The notes under the pieces were generated by a model that was not told the origin of the DNA, made no database searches, and saw only the letters and a list, made by a program, of their open reading frames with translations. 64,000 bases of DNA from Dictyophora rubrovolvata. Its lineage: Eukaryota; Basidiomycota; Agaricomycetes; Phallales; Phallaceae. This document shows, in pieces, positions 45,251 through 56,851 of this stretch (positions within the stretch are counted from its first letter, which is position 1; the number at the start of each line of letters is the position of its first letter). The position numbers and the translations under genes were made by a program. Location of the stretch: positions 930,001 through 994,000 of the forward strand of contig CP114126.1 in the NCBI GenBank assembly GCA_029959195.1. The letters run 5' to 3'.

Positions 45251-47233
45251 GAGAAAAACGTGTTGTTTTGTAATCTGCATGTATGTATGCTGTCGAATTT
45301 TTTGATTTATGTACTCAGTGTTCGAGACCTACACGTGTTCTTTTATGATTCTATATGTTGGTCGGTTTGACAGATCGACTTCGGGCTTGTGTGTGTGAAA
45401 ATAATCCTCCAAATTAAAAAGGATTCCCGTCTTTGCACAAAATCAACGATCTGTCTGCATCCCAATCGGTGAAAACCATTATCCAAAACTGAGAACAGAT
45501 ACTTCGAAAAGATCATAAAAACTGTGCTTAACACACGACCACAGATCTGTTGATTCTCCAGCAGCCAGCCTGTCAACTTTAATTAAAGTCTGCTGAGCTT
45601 CTAAACATGACGCCGTATTCATCGGACTTGATTACACTCTATATATTAAGAATTAAAATAACCAACCAGATTGCCCACGTGTAATTCCTACTTATTGGCT
45701 TTTCTCACCTACATAATACCTACCTAATAGGTAAACTCAGAACCTCATCTTTAGTTAGAAGACCTTAAGGCTGACCCTGTGAATTCGAATTCAGGGACAT
45801 TAATTGTACACGAACATACACTTTCAGCTGCACAGCTTTGTTTTGTGACACCCCCGTCTCTCCGGACTTTGCCAATTCCGACCTAGCCAGGTATGTAGTA
45901 ATTCTCCCGCATTTAGTCAGATAGCATGACGAGTACCTTACTGGCAGAGGTGAGAACAAGTAAACATTCGGCCGATTTCTCCTTATGTATGTAGCTCTGA
46001 ATCATTACCTCTGAACACTTAAATCATTGAGCTCACGTGTCAATGCACTGTAATGGTCAAATTTTGCCCGAATCATGAAATTTGTCCCCTTTAATCTCAT
46101 TTTCTCAACGCAATCTATAGCCACAATAGCTTTTTGAGAGCTTTTTAAGATCTCAATCGTTGACACGGCATCGAATCCATGAGTCGCCGGAAAGAACGCA
46201 CGGGAACGTTCAAAAATCATTAAAAGGCTAAAAAGACGAAATGAGGCGGATGGAGATCGTTCAACATTATACTCAACACAGGGGGTGAAATAGGAAACGT
46301 CAGCGTCGCTGTCTGTCTGGCTCTTGACGATACAACTTGACCTTTCATCACACCCGCTTCGCTACTAGTTTCCGCTATTTCCGCTGGGGGATCCTCCACA
46401 TGTTATTTCCCAATGTCCTGTTGGATGAAGGAATACTACTTGTCGACCATACTCCAAAGCGCGGTAATCTCCAAAAATATCCTTTGTGTTCTCATTAGGT
46501 GTAGAGAAATGTCCTATAAGCGAGTCGATCACAACAGCGACACATAAAACTGCTGTGCGTCCATGGACAGGAAATACTGTAGTTTTAGAGAAAAAAAGCG
46601 GTAAGAGTCTTGCGAAGACGACGAGGATATTTGGTTTTGATCTTGAAAATCATATTCTTGCCTGTGATACAGTTGTTTATTGAGGAGGTATCTGAACAAT
46701 TAGCACGGTCAACCTCCTCCATATACCTCTGTAATTGACTACCAAGATGATGATTTTGTGACACTACCCCCAACTCAACACTGTGTCGATGACTGTGATT
46801 CTCAAACCGGAACTCTGCGCGGCTTTTGAACTCTTGGCGAATTGCGATGCACCCCATTGAATCCATGCTCCTTAAAAGCTTTTTCAAACTCTTTGGCACA
46901 TAATATATTTACCACTCGCGGTCATCTCTCAACAAAAATTGTCACGATACATAATTCAAGTTTTCGCCAACATCAGCAGGCACAGATTTTCTTCTTAATT
47001 CATTATACATACTGCGCGAAAATTAGCGGAAAGTCTAAGATTACGCATTACGCAAGAAGCTAGAATGTCTTACATAGCGCGTAGGAGAACCAGAACGGTT
47101 TCGGAACCGATATAAATTGATGTATTGACTTCATATAAGTTGGTGACGGAGTTGAGTCATAATAAACTGACCTACTTTTGCATCTTTTATATCCAACCTA
47201 TTCGCCAAACTTCATTTTCCTTTACGCACCAAA
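45251..47233. other. Gene-poor spacer between the two GNAT genes
   Basis: About 2 kb. Short frames on both strands (for example 46005-46220 minus, 46486-46683 plus, 46585-46899 minus) show no family and no convincing introns. No terminal repeats of a transposon were found by eye. A TATAAA at about 47111 lies 120 bases before the second GNAT start. Confidence 0.4.
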
Positions 47234-47887
47234 ATGGGCGCACGTAAACTGCCTCCCGATTATGAGTTTATATCCCCTTGGGGGCGTATCAAACTAGCTC
47301 CCGCGAAGGACGACGACGACGACAATCTTGATATGATTGCTCTTCGTATCGATCCCGAAACTCGAAGATATTTACCTTACATACCGGCTGATCTGACGCT
47401 AGAACAATGGAAACAACGCAGAAAGGAACGTTCGGAGAGCAAAGAAACTTGGGACCTCAATATTTATTTTACCTCCCGAGAGTCTTCCACTAACACTCTC
47501 GGTCAAATATCGTCTTTCATCGGTGAATGTGCAGTTTCCCACATAGACTTCGCAAACAAGACTGGTCAAGTTGGAATTATAATTCGTCCAGACCTGTATC
47601 GTAAATTTATCGCTACCGAGGCGTTGTATTGCAACTTGGTCCTCGCATTCGAGCATCCCCAGCTGGAGCTGCATCGCGCATCATTCGTCACGGCTGCTAT
47701 GAATGTGCGGATGAGGAACTGGTTAGAACGATTTGAGATCGCTTTAGAATATCGGTTGAAGGAGGCGTGGTCGGATGGAGAAGGTGGACGATTGGATGTC
47801 GTTGTTTATACTATTTTTAGACGCGATTGGCCTACACTGAAAGGTAGAATGAAGGAGGAGTTGGATAGGCGACTTCTCGGTCACTAA
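47234..47887 (+). CDS. GNAT-family N-acetyltransferase (RimJ/RimL type), copy 2
   Basis: Single exon from ATG 47234 (MGARKLPPDYEFISPWGRIK) to TAA at 47885-47887, 217 residues. It is a clear paralogue of the gene at 44561, colinear from WGRIKL to the end. Shared blocks are LRIDPETRRYLPYIPADLTL, IIRPDLYRKFIATEALYCNL, MNVRMRNWLERFEIALEYRL and EAWSDGEGGRLDVVVYTIF. The segment between the second and third strands is shorter by about ten residues. The acetyl-CoA loop (YRKFIATEA) is altered as in copy 1. Same orientation and about 2 kb apart, so a tandem duplication with later divergence is likely. Confidence 0.8.
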   Translation: MGARKLPPDYEFISPWGRIKLAPAKDDDDDNLDMIALRIDPETRRYLPYIPADLTLEQWKQRRKERSESKETWDLNIYFTSRESSTNTLGQISSFIGECAVSHIDFANKTGQVGIIIRPDLYRKFIATEALYCNLVLAFEHPQLELHRASFVTAAMNVRMRNWLERFEIALEYRLKEAWSDGEGGRLDVVVYTIFRRDWPTLKGRMKEELDRRLLGH

Positions 47888-48203
47888 AAAAATATGTTGT
47901 TGTCGTCCTTGCTGTAAAACTTGGATAGAAATGTTATAATTGGAAGTACAATTACTCACAATTTAACAAATACTCGTCCTTCTATATTTTAAATAGTTTG
48001 TAACTGATGACTTGCTATTTGCAAGTCTCGCTTCTTGACCGCGCGGCGTATTGGGCGATTATGCACTAATCAACCGACCCATGACCAACCAGAATCTCGT
48101 GATAACACCTAAAGAACCAATCGGACCGCCCACGATAAAAGTGCAGCTCCTTATATACCCTTCGAGTGTATTTCATTGCTACCAAATTTCTCATCCTATA
48201 CTC
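47888..48203. other. Intergenic region before the alpha/beta hydrolase
   Basis: 316 bases, no gene. The hydrolase frame is open upstream to 48051, but the start at 48204 is preferred. Confidence 0.45.
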
Positions 48204-49588
48204 ATGGCAGCTGTAGAGGTAGACCCAAACCATAACGCACTCCTACCTGAATTTGAAGCTCGGCTAGAACCCGAATACGTTGCTCTTTATAACAAACATA
48301 TCCGGGGCCACAAATTAGCTCATGAGTTCACTGTAGAAGAGAACAGGAAAAATCCAGTTATTCTTGGCTTTGGGTGAGCGATTCGTGTCAATGCGTGTTG
48401 TGTTCGTTCTCTTCGTTCGCTATGTCGGATTCCTCATAGCGGGAGTATGTTAGTCATTATAAAAGAGCCTCTGAGCACCGCTGTTTTCAAACTGCGTTGT
48501 AATCAAACTAATGCATTGATAAAGGAAAGAACCCGGACCACGAATTGGTATAATTCAACATACTACCATTGCTGTGTCGGATGGGGCGAAGATCTCGTTG
48601 GTAATTTACAGGCCCACTGAAGAGCAAAAACAAATTAGTGCTGGAGAAGGAAGACTTCCACCTGTTCATATAAACGTACACGGAGGAGGTATGGTTTAGT
48701 GTCTTTCGTCTATCAGGTAACATGAACCATTTATTTTCCGTAAGGTTGGGTGCTTGGTGGCACTGGAGATGACGACTCTTGGATAAAAAACGCCGTTTCA
48801 GCTACAGGATGTGTTGCTGTTGACGTAGCTTATCGATTAGCCCCTGAATATCGACTGCCTACACCTATTAACGATGTATGGGATACCCTTGTGTATGTCG
48901 CAGAAAATGCCGAGGAGCTGGGTATCGATCCCACCCGAATTAGTATTGGAGGATTCTCAGCTGGAGGACATATAGCAGCTGTTTTATCGCATCGTGCACG
49001 AGACAAAGGGTTACCCAACAATGGAAAACTCGTATTCGCACTGATGGTTATCCCAGTGACCGATGCGAATGCTCTTGATACTAATTTGCAAGTTAGAAAA
49101 GGTAAATTATCAGGGTACATCTGAAAAATTACTACACACCCTTGGTTTTTAGATGTCCCATATTCTTCCTGGAATGAATGCTATTATGGACCCTTTCTTT
49201 CCTATGCCCGAATGACATGGTTCTACAAATACGCATTACCGCTACCAATAACCGATTCAGTTCTTACGGATCCAGAAATATCCCCTTTACACTCGACAAA
49301 TTTCAAAGGGTTACCGCCAACCTTAGTTTACCCAGCCGAAATAGACGTTTTACGAGAAGAGGGACTAGCTTACGCGAAAAAGCTACAGGAAGAAGGTGAT
49401 GGTTGGGTTGAATGTGTAGTTGCTAAGGGAGTACCTCACCCTTTCCCTCACCAGGTGGGTCCGTGCCTATATTTTGTATGCCAGGGGCTTGAAAATAGCA
49501 GACAGTGGCTACGCCTAGGGCGAAAGAATTTGTCGAAAAGTCAACTATACGATTGAGGGAGGCATATGCAGGCCTTTTGGCACGCTGA
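48204..49588 (+). CDS. Alpha/beta hydrolase of the hormone-sensitive-lipase (HSL) type
   Basis: ATG 48204 (MAAVEVDPNHNALLPEFEAR). Exons then give ISLVIYRPTEEQ and an oxyanion-hole motif HGGGW split by an intron. VDVAYRLAPEYRLPTPINDV follows. The nucleophile elbow is GFSAGG (usual form GDSAGG). The later catalytic acid and His are seen as YPAEIDVLREEG and KGVPHPFPHQ. Splicing the last intron (GTGGGT to AATAG) continues HQ|QTVATPRAKEFVEKS and ends at TGA 49586-49588. All triad parts are present, so it should be an active esterase/lipase; no signal peptide, so probably intracellular. Substrate unknown. About five exons. Confidence 0.85.
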
Positions 49589-49861
49589 ATCTATCGTCAA
49601 GCTAAGGTAGTATTAAGGAGTTGGGAGTTTTAGACTAAATATTAAAGTAAATTGCTTCCTGAAAATGAGTTCCGAAAAAAAAAAGAAAAGTCGAGATTTG
49701 TGTTCAGAAGGTTTTGTAATTCTTGCAAGTCTGGTCGTTGCCGAGTTCAAAGCACGAGAGCAACTATAGTCGTGTAGCGGAGTTCTAATCCTACAGTTTT
49801 CTTGAGCGCCCGTGTCAAAAACACTCAAAACTATATCTTCAACGACGGCCAAGGAGGCGTC

Positions 49862-52063
49862 ATGTTGGTCTTATACGAAACTGCTCTTGGATACTGTTTG
49901 TTTAAACTCACAAATGACGCGAAGCTCAATTCGTCGGACTTGTATAAGGAGTTTGAGACTCCAGAGCAGGCCAACAGTCTGTACGGTGCACTTCCTTTCG
50001 GTGTTTGCTTGCAAGTTGACTGGAAAACACTTATATAGACTAAAACTTCGTGCTATCCATCGATTTACTTCGACTGCGACAGCTGTAGAAGACTATACTT
50101 CTATTCAAGAAGGAAAACTACCCAAGGGTCTCAAACAATTCTTGTCGGACGAGATTGTTAATAAGGGGAAAGGAAAAGAGACGTTGGCAATTGTTGAGCC
50201 TAAGCTTGGTGAACTACAATTACTAAGTAATTTATGCGAGTCTGTTACTTACTCATTTCAAGCAAACGCCATATCAAAAAAATTGGGAATCAATGTTGTC
50301 GCTGACAGTGCTACTTTGGAGCTCTATCGTGGAATCCGAGGGCAACTAACAGCGTTACTAGACGGCCTCAATCCAGCGGATTTGGCTACTATGAGCCTTG
50401 GTTTAAGTCATTCTCTTTCGCGGTATGTTATATTGGACATACTATTTGTCCCCAAACTGAGTTCGTCACAAAAAGGTTCAAGTTAAAATTCTCTCCTGAT
50501 AAAGTTGACACTATGGTCATTCAAGCAATTGCGTTACTTGATGATTTGGATAAGGAACTTAACATCTACTCGATGCGTGTAAAAGTGCGCTCATCACATT
50601 TAATTTTGTCAATCATGCCCTGAACATTTTTGCTTAGGAATGGTACGGTTGGCATTTCCCAGAAATGGCTAAAATCATCACAGACAACCTTGCGTATGCA
50701 AAAGTCGTGCGGTTAATGGGTATGTACATTTGTTCTTGTACTTTTAAACGTTCTGCAGCTCTTATGCGCCGTGAATAGGATTCCGTACAAGTGCTGCTAC
50801 GACCGATTTTGCCGCCATCCTTCCCGAAGATTTGGAAGCTACATTGAAGGTTGCCGCTGAGATCAGTATGGGAACAGAAATCTCGGACTCCGATATAAAC
50901 CACATTTTCTCCCTATGTGATCAAGTCATCTCAATCACAGATTACCGGACACAACTTGCTGAATACCTTCGCAATCGCATGAGTGCCATCGCACCAAACT
51001 TGACCGTTCTGGTTGGGGAGCTTGTTGGTGCAAGATTGATCAGCCACGCAGGAAGTTTACTAAACTTGGCCAAACATCCTGCAAGTACGGTTCAGATTCT
51101 TGGAGCTGAAAAGGCCCTTTTCCGTGCCCTCAAAACAAAACATGATACCCCAAAATATGGTTTAATCTTCCATGTAAGTCGAGATGATCGTCGATTTAAA
51201 ATTAGTCTATTGACATTCTTTTCAAAACTAAGGCTTCATTAATCGGACAAGCACCGCCGAAATTAAAAGGAAAGGTATGTCAACCTGTTTTTGATATCCT
51301 AGCGCATTCCGGTTAACCCGATTATTATTAGATGGCTCGTATGGTCGCCACCAAAGCAGCCCTATCCATCCGTGTCGATGCCCTTACAGATGCAGAAGGC
51401 AAATCGGAACCTTCCGCTCCAACAATCGGTGTGGAAAACCGTGCAAAACTAGAATCGCGTCTTCGCGCTCTGGAATACCAAAATGACCTTGGCGGCATTC
51501 GCAACTTCGCCGACCCGTCGTCTTCGAAGAAACAAAAGAAGTTCGAGATGAACACAGATGTGAAGACGTATAATACTGCAGCTGATGCTGTGGATTTGCT
51601 ACCGACACAACGGGATGCTGCTGATATGAGTCCTGTTGAGCGGGCTGTCAAGGTTGCGATGGATGTCAGGGAGGAGAAGAAACGTGCCAAGGAGGAGAAA
51701 AAGAAGCAGAAGGAAAAGGCTAAGAAGGAAGAGGACGATGAAGGAATGGAGGTTGATTCAACGTCTAAATCTGTCAATGGTAACGGCGAAGAATCACCTG
51801 ATACGAAAGCTGAGCAGAAGCGGTTGAAAAAAGAGGCAAAGAAAGCGGAGAAGGAGAAAAAGAAGGAAGAGGTCAAGGAGAAGAAGGAAGAGAAGGAAGA
51901 GGTCAAGGAGAAAAAGAAAGACAAAAAGAAGGATAAGGAAGTCAAGGCAAATGGTAGTTCGCCCGAAAAGAGCGAAAAGAAGAAGCGGAAACGAGAAGAG
52001 GAAGAGACACATGTCGTGGAAGATCAGTCGAAAGAGAAGAAAAAGAAAAAGCATAAGTCTTGA
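49862..52063 (+). CDS. NOP58: NOP58 core box C/D snoRNP protein
   Basis: ATG 49862 gives [20 protein letters not shown]. The second exon is joined by the donor CT|GTACGG to restore [11 protein letters not shown]. Then come [53 protein letters not shown] and [14 protein letters not shown]. The NOSIC/Nop domain continues with [40 protein letters not shown] and [18 protein letters not shown]. The C-terminus is the expected KKE/KKD-rich tail ending [11 protein letters not shown]58 pairs with NOP56 on box C/D snoRNAs in the nucleolus, guiding rRNA 2'-O-methylation. About eight exons. It converges on ENP1 with 76 bases between stop codons. Confidence 0.96.
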
Positions 52064-52139
52064 AAGCATTGCTTGTATTATACTTTTGGGGTTATGTGTA
52101 CACATTTATCTATTAATCATAATCAGTGGATCGACTACA

Positions 52140-53879
52140 CTATATCTCCATAGTCGCGTCCTCTTCATTCGGACGTGGTTCGCCTCTTGAGACACTACTG
52201 GTTAATTCACGTCGAATTTCGGGGCTTATCTCATGATGCGGATGAACTCGTGCTACATCCAGCAGAGCATCTTTTTGATCTGGAGCCAAGTCGGCCGCAA
52301 ACCTTTTAACAAGATAAAAGACATTAGACTTGGCTCGGGGGGACAAGCAACAAATAAAAAAAGTACCTTTGACAAAATACAAGAAGACTCTGATGCCACA
52401 AAACGGGTAGTTTCTCGCTTTCACCGATGCCGGCTTTGTAGGTATTTGATATGCGGATGAAATAATTTACGAGGAGATCGAGAGTTTGGTATGGGAGTGC
52501 GTATTTTTTATCCAGTAATATACGGATGAACAGAGAGGATGGACCTGAAACATTATTAGTTGATTGGTCATGAATGAAAAGACAATACTAACCGGTATAT
52601 TGCGGCAGACTGGCTAAGCGACCAAGGGCAGCTGCAGAGTGAAGCATTGGGATTCTGGAGTTAGCGAGAACTGAAGCTATAATAGCCGCTTCTTTGAGAG
52701 TACATCCACCCTGAAGTATGCTTGATCATGAAAGAAGAAGAGAAGAGACGATGAATATGTTTTTACCTGGACTAAAGGGAATAAGACGCCCTTGAAGAAC
52801 GCGCCGGGTTTGTAAAGAGCTTTTCTCAGAGCTTCGTACAGATGTACATCCAACTTCCTTCCATCGTGTTTATCCGCGATATTCGTTCGTACACGCTCGA
52901 GAAGGACACCTTCTAGGAATATTCTCGCCTGGACAGGTTTCAAGTTTGAAATTAAAATACGTGTTGCAGCCTTTGTTGCATGGGGTGTCCATTGAGTTGG
53001 ATTTGTCAGGGCGAGGATTCGAGCCCATTGTGGTAAGGCAGGAATCATTTTGAAGGCCTTTGGAAGTGGACCTGACTTGTAGTGTGATAACAGAAGGCCG
53101 ACTCTGTTTGAAGCATTAGACATGACCGATCATTAAATGTCATAACGTACTTGGTATAGACTTCTACCACTTTCGGATTCATTCCTGCTGCTGGATCAGG
53201 GGCTTCACGTTCTAGTCACAGTCGCTTTGTTAGGGCTGATTATTTATCCCAAAAACGAATTAAACACTCTACCTTGCCGCATTGGATGAGATTCTTTCGC
53301 CTCTGATTCCTCTAGTTTGGAAAATATCATATCTGCTAGTGTTTTCCGTTCGCCAGCATTAGAAGGTAAGAGGGCATCTAATGTTTTCATGTCTTCCTCG
53401 TCAACGTACTAAACTTGAAGTAAATAATCAAGGTTGCATTAGGACAGAAAACAGTATGTACCCGTTCCGCATACTCTTCAGCATCTATGCTTCCCTCCAT
53501 ATCGGAATCAGCATCTTCCTCATCGTCGAAGTCTCTGTTCAAATTCATCCGAGGTTGGTAATTTTGGTCGTCCTCGTCTTCTTCGTCATCATCTACGCCT
53601 TCACCTAATTCTTCTTGTTGCTCTTTAGCTAAAGCAAAAATTCTTTGCGAGGTTTTAGAATCAAGGACCATCTATGTATTAACATTATTAGCAAGTAAGC
53701 AAACCCAGTTCAGAATTGCATGCCTCTTGCTCCTCTTCATCTGAATTCTTCTTTTTTTGTCGTTTGCCAGGCTTTGACACCTTTCCATACTTTGAAATAA
53801 CTTCATCTTTGTTCAGCTGAACGTGCAGCGGGTCATGTCGACTTTTGTCTCCCTTCTTGGGCGCGGTCGCTTTTGGCAT
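52140..53879 (-). CDS. ENP1: Bystin/ENP1 40S ribosome biogenesis factor
   Basis: True ATG at 53879 ([20 protein letters not shown]). N-terminal exons hold a Lys-rich stretch, [20 protein letters not shown] and an acidic run ([12 protein letters not shown]). The bystin domain follows: [135 protein letters not shown] and [20 protein letters not shown]. Ends ATMEI at TAG 52140-52142. ENP1 is needed for late nuclear and early cytoplasmic pre-40S maturation and export. About eight exons; divergent from UXS1 across 205 bases. Confidence 0.95.
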
Positions 53880-54084
53880 CACGGTGCTAAAAAATCACGT
53901 CCAGTGGGCGTTTGATTACCAAATCCTGATGCTGCCATCGCACCGCCCTTCTGCTATGTTCTCTTGATGTTCTCTGTCATTGGCTAGAAACTATAAAAAA
54001 AAATGGAAGAAGAGAAAGCGCTAAAAAGTACATTGAGTCCCTGTTCTTTTTTCTTTCTTTCTCTTCGTTCTTTGCTCATAATAT
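53880..54084. promoter_or_regulatory. Divergent promoter between ENP1 and UXS1
   Basis: 205 bases between start codons. It contains ATTGG (a CCAAT box on the minus strand, about 53979-53983) and a TATAAA-like A-rich string (about 53992-54003), both nearer UXS1. Confidence 0.45.
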
Positions 54085-55675
54085 ATGTCTGGCGCAGAGC
54101 TTACAACGGTCGGTTACGATCGGTTTAACTTTGACTCGGTCGTACCCGTCAGTGTTTTGAGATCGTTGTACCTGCGCCCGCATTATGTTACGTCGGTTTC
54201 AAACAAAGTGGACACCGAAGGTGGTAGACATGTCACCGGAGTCGACGATGACGACGAAGACGTGGAGCAGGAGCATCTCAAGTTGGCCAATGGTTTTTAT
54301 GGCAACATCTCCTATCAGTCAAAATCAGTCTATCACCCCGATACCCAGTCTATTTCGTATACGACGCTCTCTCGTTTCCATCCTGTTCGTCTTCTGCCAG
54401 CAGAGAAGCGCAAACGCATTCTCGTCACCGGCGGTGCCGGTTTCGTGGGTTCGCATCTCGTCGACAGACTCATGCTTCTTGGCCACGAAGTAACCGTCTT
54501 AGACAACTTTTTCACCGGGTCAAAAACCACCGTCAGTCATTGGGTCGGTCACCCTAATTTCGAGCTTGTTCGCCATGACGTCGTAGAGCCATTCATGATT
54601 GAGGTTGATCGTGAGTTGACAGCGCTAATTCGGAATGCCAGCTGGACACTGATTTTTCTTTTCTTCCTCCTCTTCCCGCAATAGAAATTTACCACTTGGC
54701 TTGCCCCGCATCACCACCACACTACCAATTCAATGCCGTTAAGACTATTAAAACATCGTTCTTGGGCACATTGAATATGCTGGGACTCGCTAAACGTACT
54801 AAGGCGAGGTTCCTTATCACCAGCACCTCCGGTAATTACAATTTGTCTGGGGTCAAATGTTCTTCTTTAATATAATCTCTCTCTGCAAAGAGGTTTACGG
54901 CGACCCGGAAGTTCACCCACAACCGGAAGACTAGTGCGCCCTTTTTTTCTCTTCACAGTGGTTGTACTCAACTTATCTTAGCTGGGGACATGTCAACCCA
55001 ATCGGCCCTCGGGCTTGTTATGATGAAGGCAAGCGAGTCGCAGAGACGTTAACCTATGGTTTTCACCGTCAAGATAACGTTGATGTCAGGGTTGCCCGGA
55101 TCTTTAATACGTAAGTTTCATCACTCAAAATCGAGTTTGAATCAAACATAGTCAAATGTTTTATTTGAGATTTGGTCCACGCAGTAAGTGATTCAAATTG
55201 AATAATTTCTTTTCCAAAGTTTATGAATTTCAAAATAGTGAATCCGGCTGATGGTCGCGTTGTATCAAACTTCATCGTTCAAGCGCTCAAAGGCGAGGAT
55301 ATGACTGTGTACGGCGATGGACAGCAAACGCGATCATTCCAATACATCCATGATCTTGTAGACGGTCTGATCCTCCTGATGAACTCGGATGAAACCAGGC
55401 CGGTGAATATCGGCAACGGCCATGAATTTACAATCTTAGAATTTGCAAACATGGTCAAAGAGATTGTCGCCAAGGTACAACGGGAAGACGGAACGCCGGT
55501 CAAAGATATTAGTGTTGTGCATAACCCGATGCCTACTGATGATCCACAAAAACGAAGACCCGATACGACCCGGGCGAAACAAGTCCTTGATTGGCAACCG
55601 CGGTGGACAGTCGCAATGGGTGTAGAAGAAATGACTAGATATTATAAGGCAAAAATAGCCGAAGGATCACTTTAA
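54085..55675 (+). CDS. UXS1: UDP-glucuronic acid decarboxylase (UDP-xylose synthase)
   Basis: ATG 54085 ([20 protein letters not shown]). The N-terminal 100 residues are unlike other SDRs and contain an acidic [11 protein letters not shown]; no membrane helix is seen. The SDR core shows [20 protein letters not shown] (NAD-binding GxxGxxG), [12 protein letters not shown] and HDVVEPF. Across introns it continues [60 protein letters not shown] (catalytic Tyr-x3-Lys), [44 protein letters not shown] and [16 protein letters not shown]. Two closely spaced introns around 55112-55241 flank the tiny exon FGPR. The enzyme makes UDP-xylose from UDP-glucuronate, used for capsule or cell-wall xylose in basidiomycetes. 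Confidence 0.94.
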
Positions 55676-56389
55676 TTCCTTTTTCTTCATAATTTCTGTT
55701 GTTATTGCTGGATCATCTTATATTGGACATCTTTGTTAACGTTAGTTTTGTTTAGGGAGGCACGACCTTTAATAATATTATATGGGCATTTGGTATAGCA
55801 TAGTTTAATAATCCAAGCCATTGATGCCTTCCGAGTTCCGTGCCAGGTGTGAATTTCCGAACAACGCTGCGCATTTAGGAGTAGTGAAGCTCTGCGTGCT
55901 GCCATGCGGCCATTTCAGACCAAAAATATTGACACAAGATCCTCTTTAAAAATACACGCTGCGGCCAAGAGTATCCCATCGCCTCCCATCGCCTGTTTTA
56001 TTGCGCACTCGGAAACTTTTTTAAAGGATAATTATATTACCTGTCTTTTAGGTGCCTTATACGCGCATGTGAATTTGCAAGTAAATGTTAGATCCAAATA
56101 TAACTTCAGTGCATATACTCACTGGCGGGGACTCGGAGAGGGATAACAGTTCATATAGCTGCTTCGGCTTAAGGCAAATATGAATACGAAAAAATAGGTG
56201 CGATATATCTATACTTAGCGATAACGACACTCAAGGTCTCGTCCTAGTATGGCCCAACAAAAAAATTTTGCGCTTGTAATATACCACTCGGAGCAGTTGA
56301 AGTTGGGAACATGACGAGGGAATATTCATTAGCCTGCGCTAAGCCATTCATCCAAATAGACGATATTCAACTCGGAACGATTCCAATCG
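55676..56389. other. Intergenic region downstream of UXS1
   Basis: No gene recognised in about 700 bases; short frames only. Confidence 0.45.
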
Positions 56390-56640
56390 AGTTTGGGTTA
56401 CAAGATGGCAAGAAACTTCCCTAATAGGTCCACCGCACAAGACTTGAGCCCAGACTTTAATACCACCTTGAGATTGTCTGACGCGAAAACAGTTGGACCA
56501 ATTAGTACCTCTCGTACCATTGTACCATTTATACGCAAAATGCGGTCTTTTCGTGTTGAAAAACAACGGCTAAAGTTACTCATCCCATATTCCAGAACAC
56601 GATGAAACAATCAACGGCTTTTTTGAATACAATGAAACAC
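56390..56640 (-). pseudogene. Fragment of a DUF6535-family gene
   Basis: The minus-strand translation FHRVLEYGMSNFSRCFSTRK parallels FETFWEYRMKTTGDFSRFFS (then TRKDQ) in the complete gene at 58782-62029. The segment after it (VVLKSGLKSCAVDLLGKFL) lies in the position of the following helix. Only about 80 codons of an expected thousand remain, and the flanks carry nothing else of the family. It has the same orientation as the intact gene 2 kb away, so it is probably the stump of an older tandem copy. Confidence 0.6.
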
Positions 56641-56851
56641 CTTCGAGTTTTTTGTGACGCCTACGCGAGTCTATACCTGTTGAAATGTGGAAATGACGGC
56701 CAATGAAGTCGGCAGTCCTGAAACGGCGGTAAGGACGTAGACGTGACACGGTGAAATTCTGAAACGTTCAAGAGGTCGTCGAGGCATTTTTTCCCTTTCC
56801 TTAGGCTCTATCTGTATCATTTTCGTCGTCCATTTCAACGTCCTTGCTTGA
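56641..56851. other. Upstream region of the Cys-cluster gene
   Basis: 211 bases, no gene; presumed promoter of the gene at 56852. Confidence 0.4.

Noticed and set aside
45251-47233. Suspected transposon remnant between the GNAT genes
   Set aside because: No terminal repeats, target-site duplication or transposase-like translation could be found by eye.
49861-52063. Box C/D snoRNAs hosted in NOP58 introns
   Set aside because: The introns are about 55-65 bases and none shows a proper C box (RTGATGA) paired with a D box (CTGA) near its ends.
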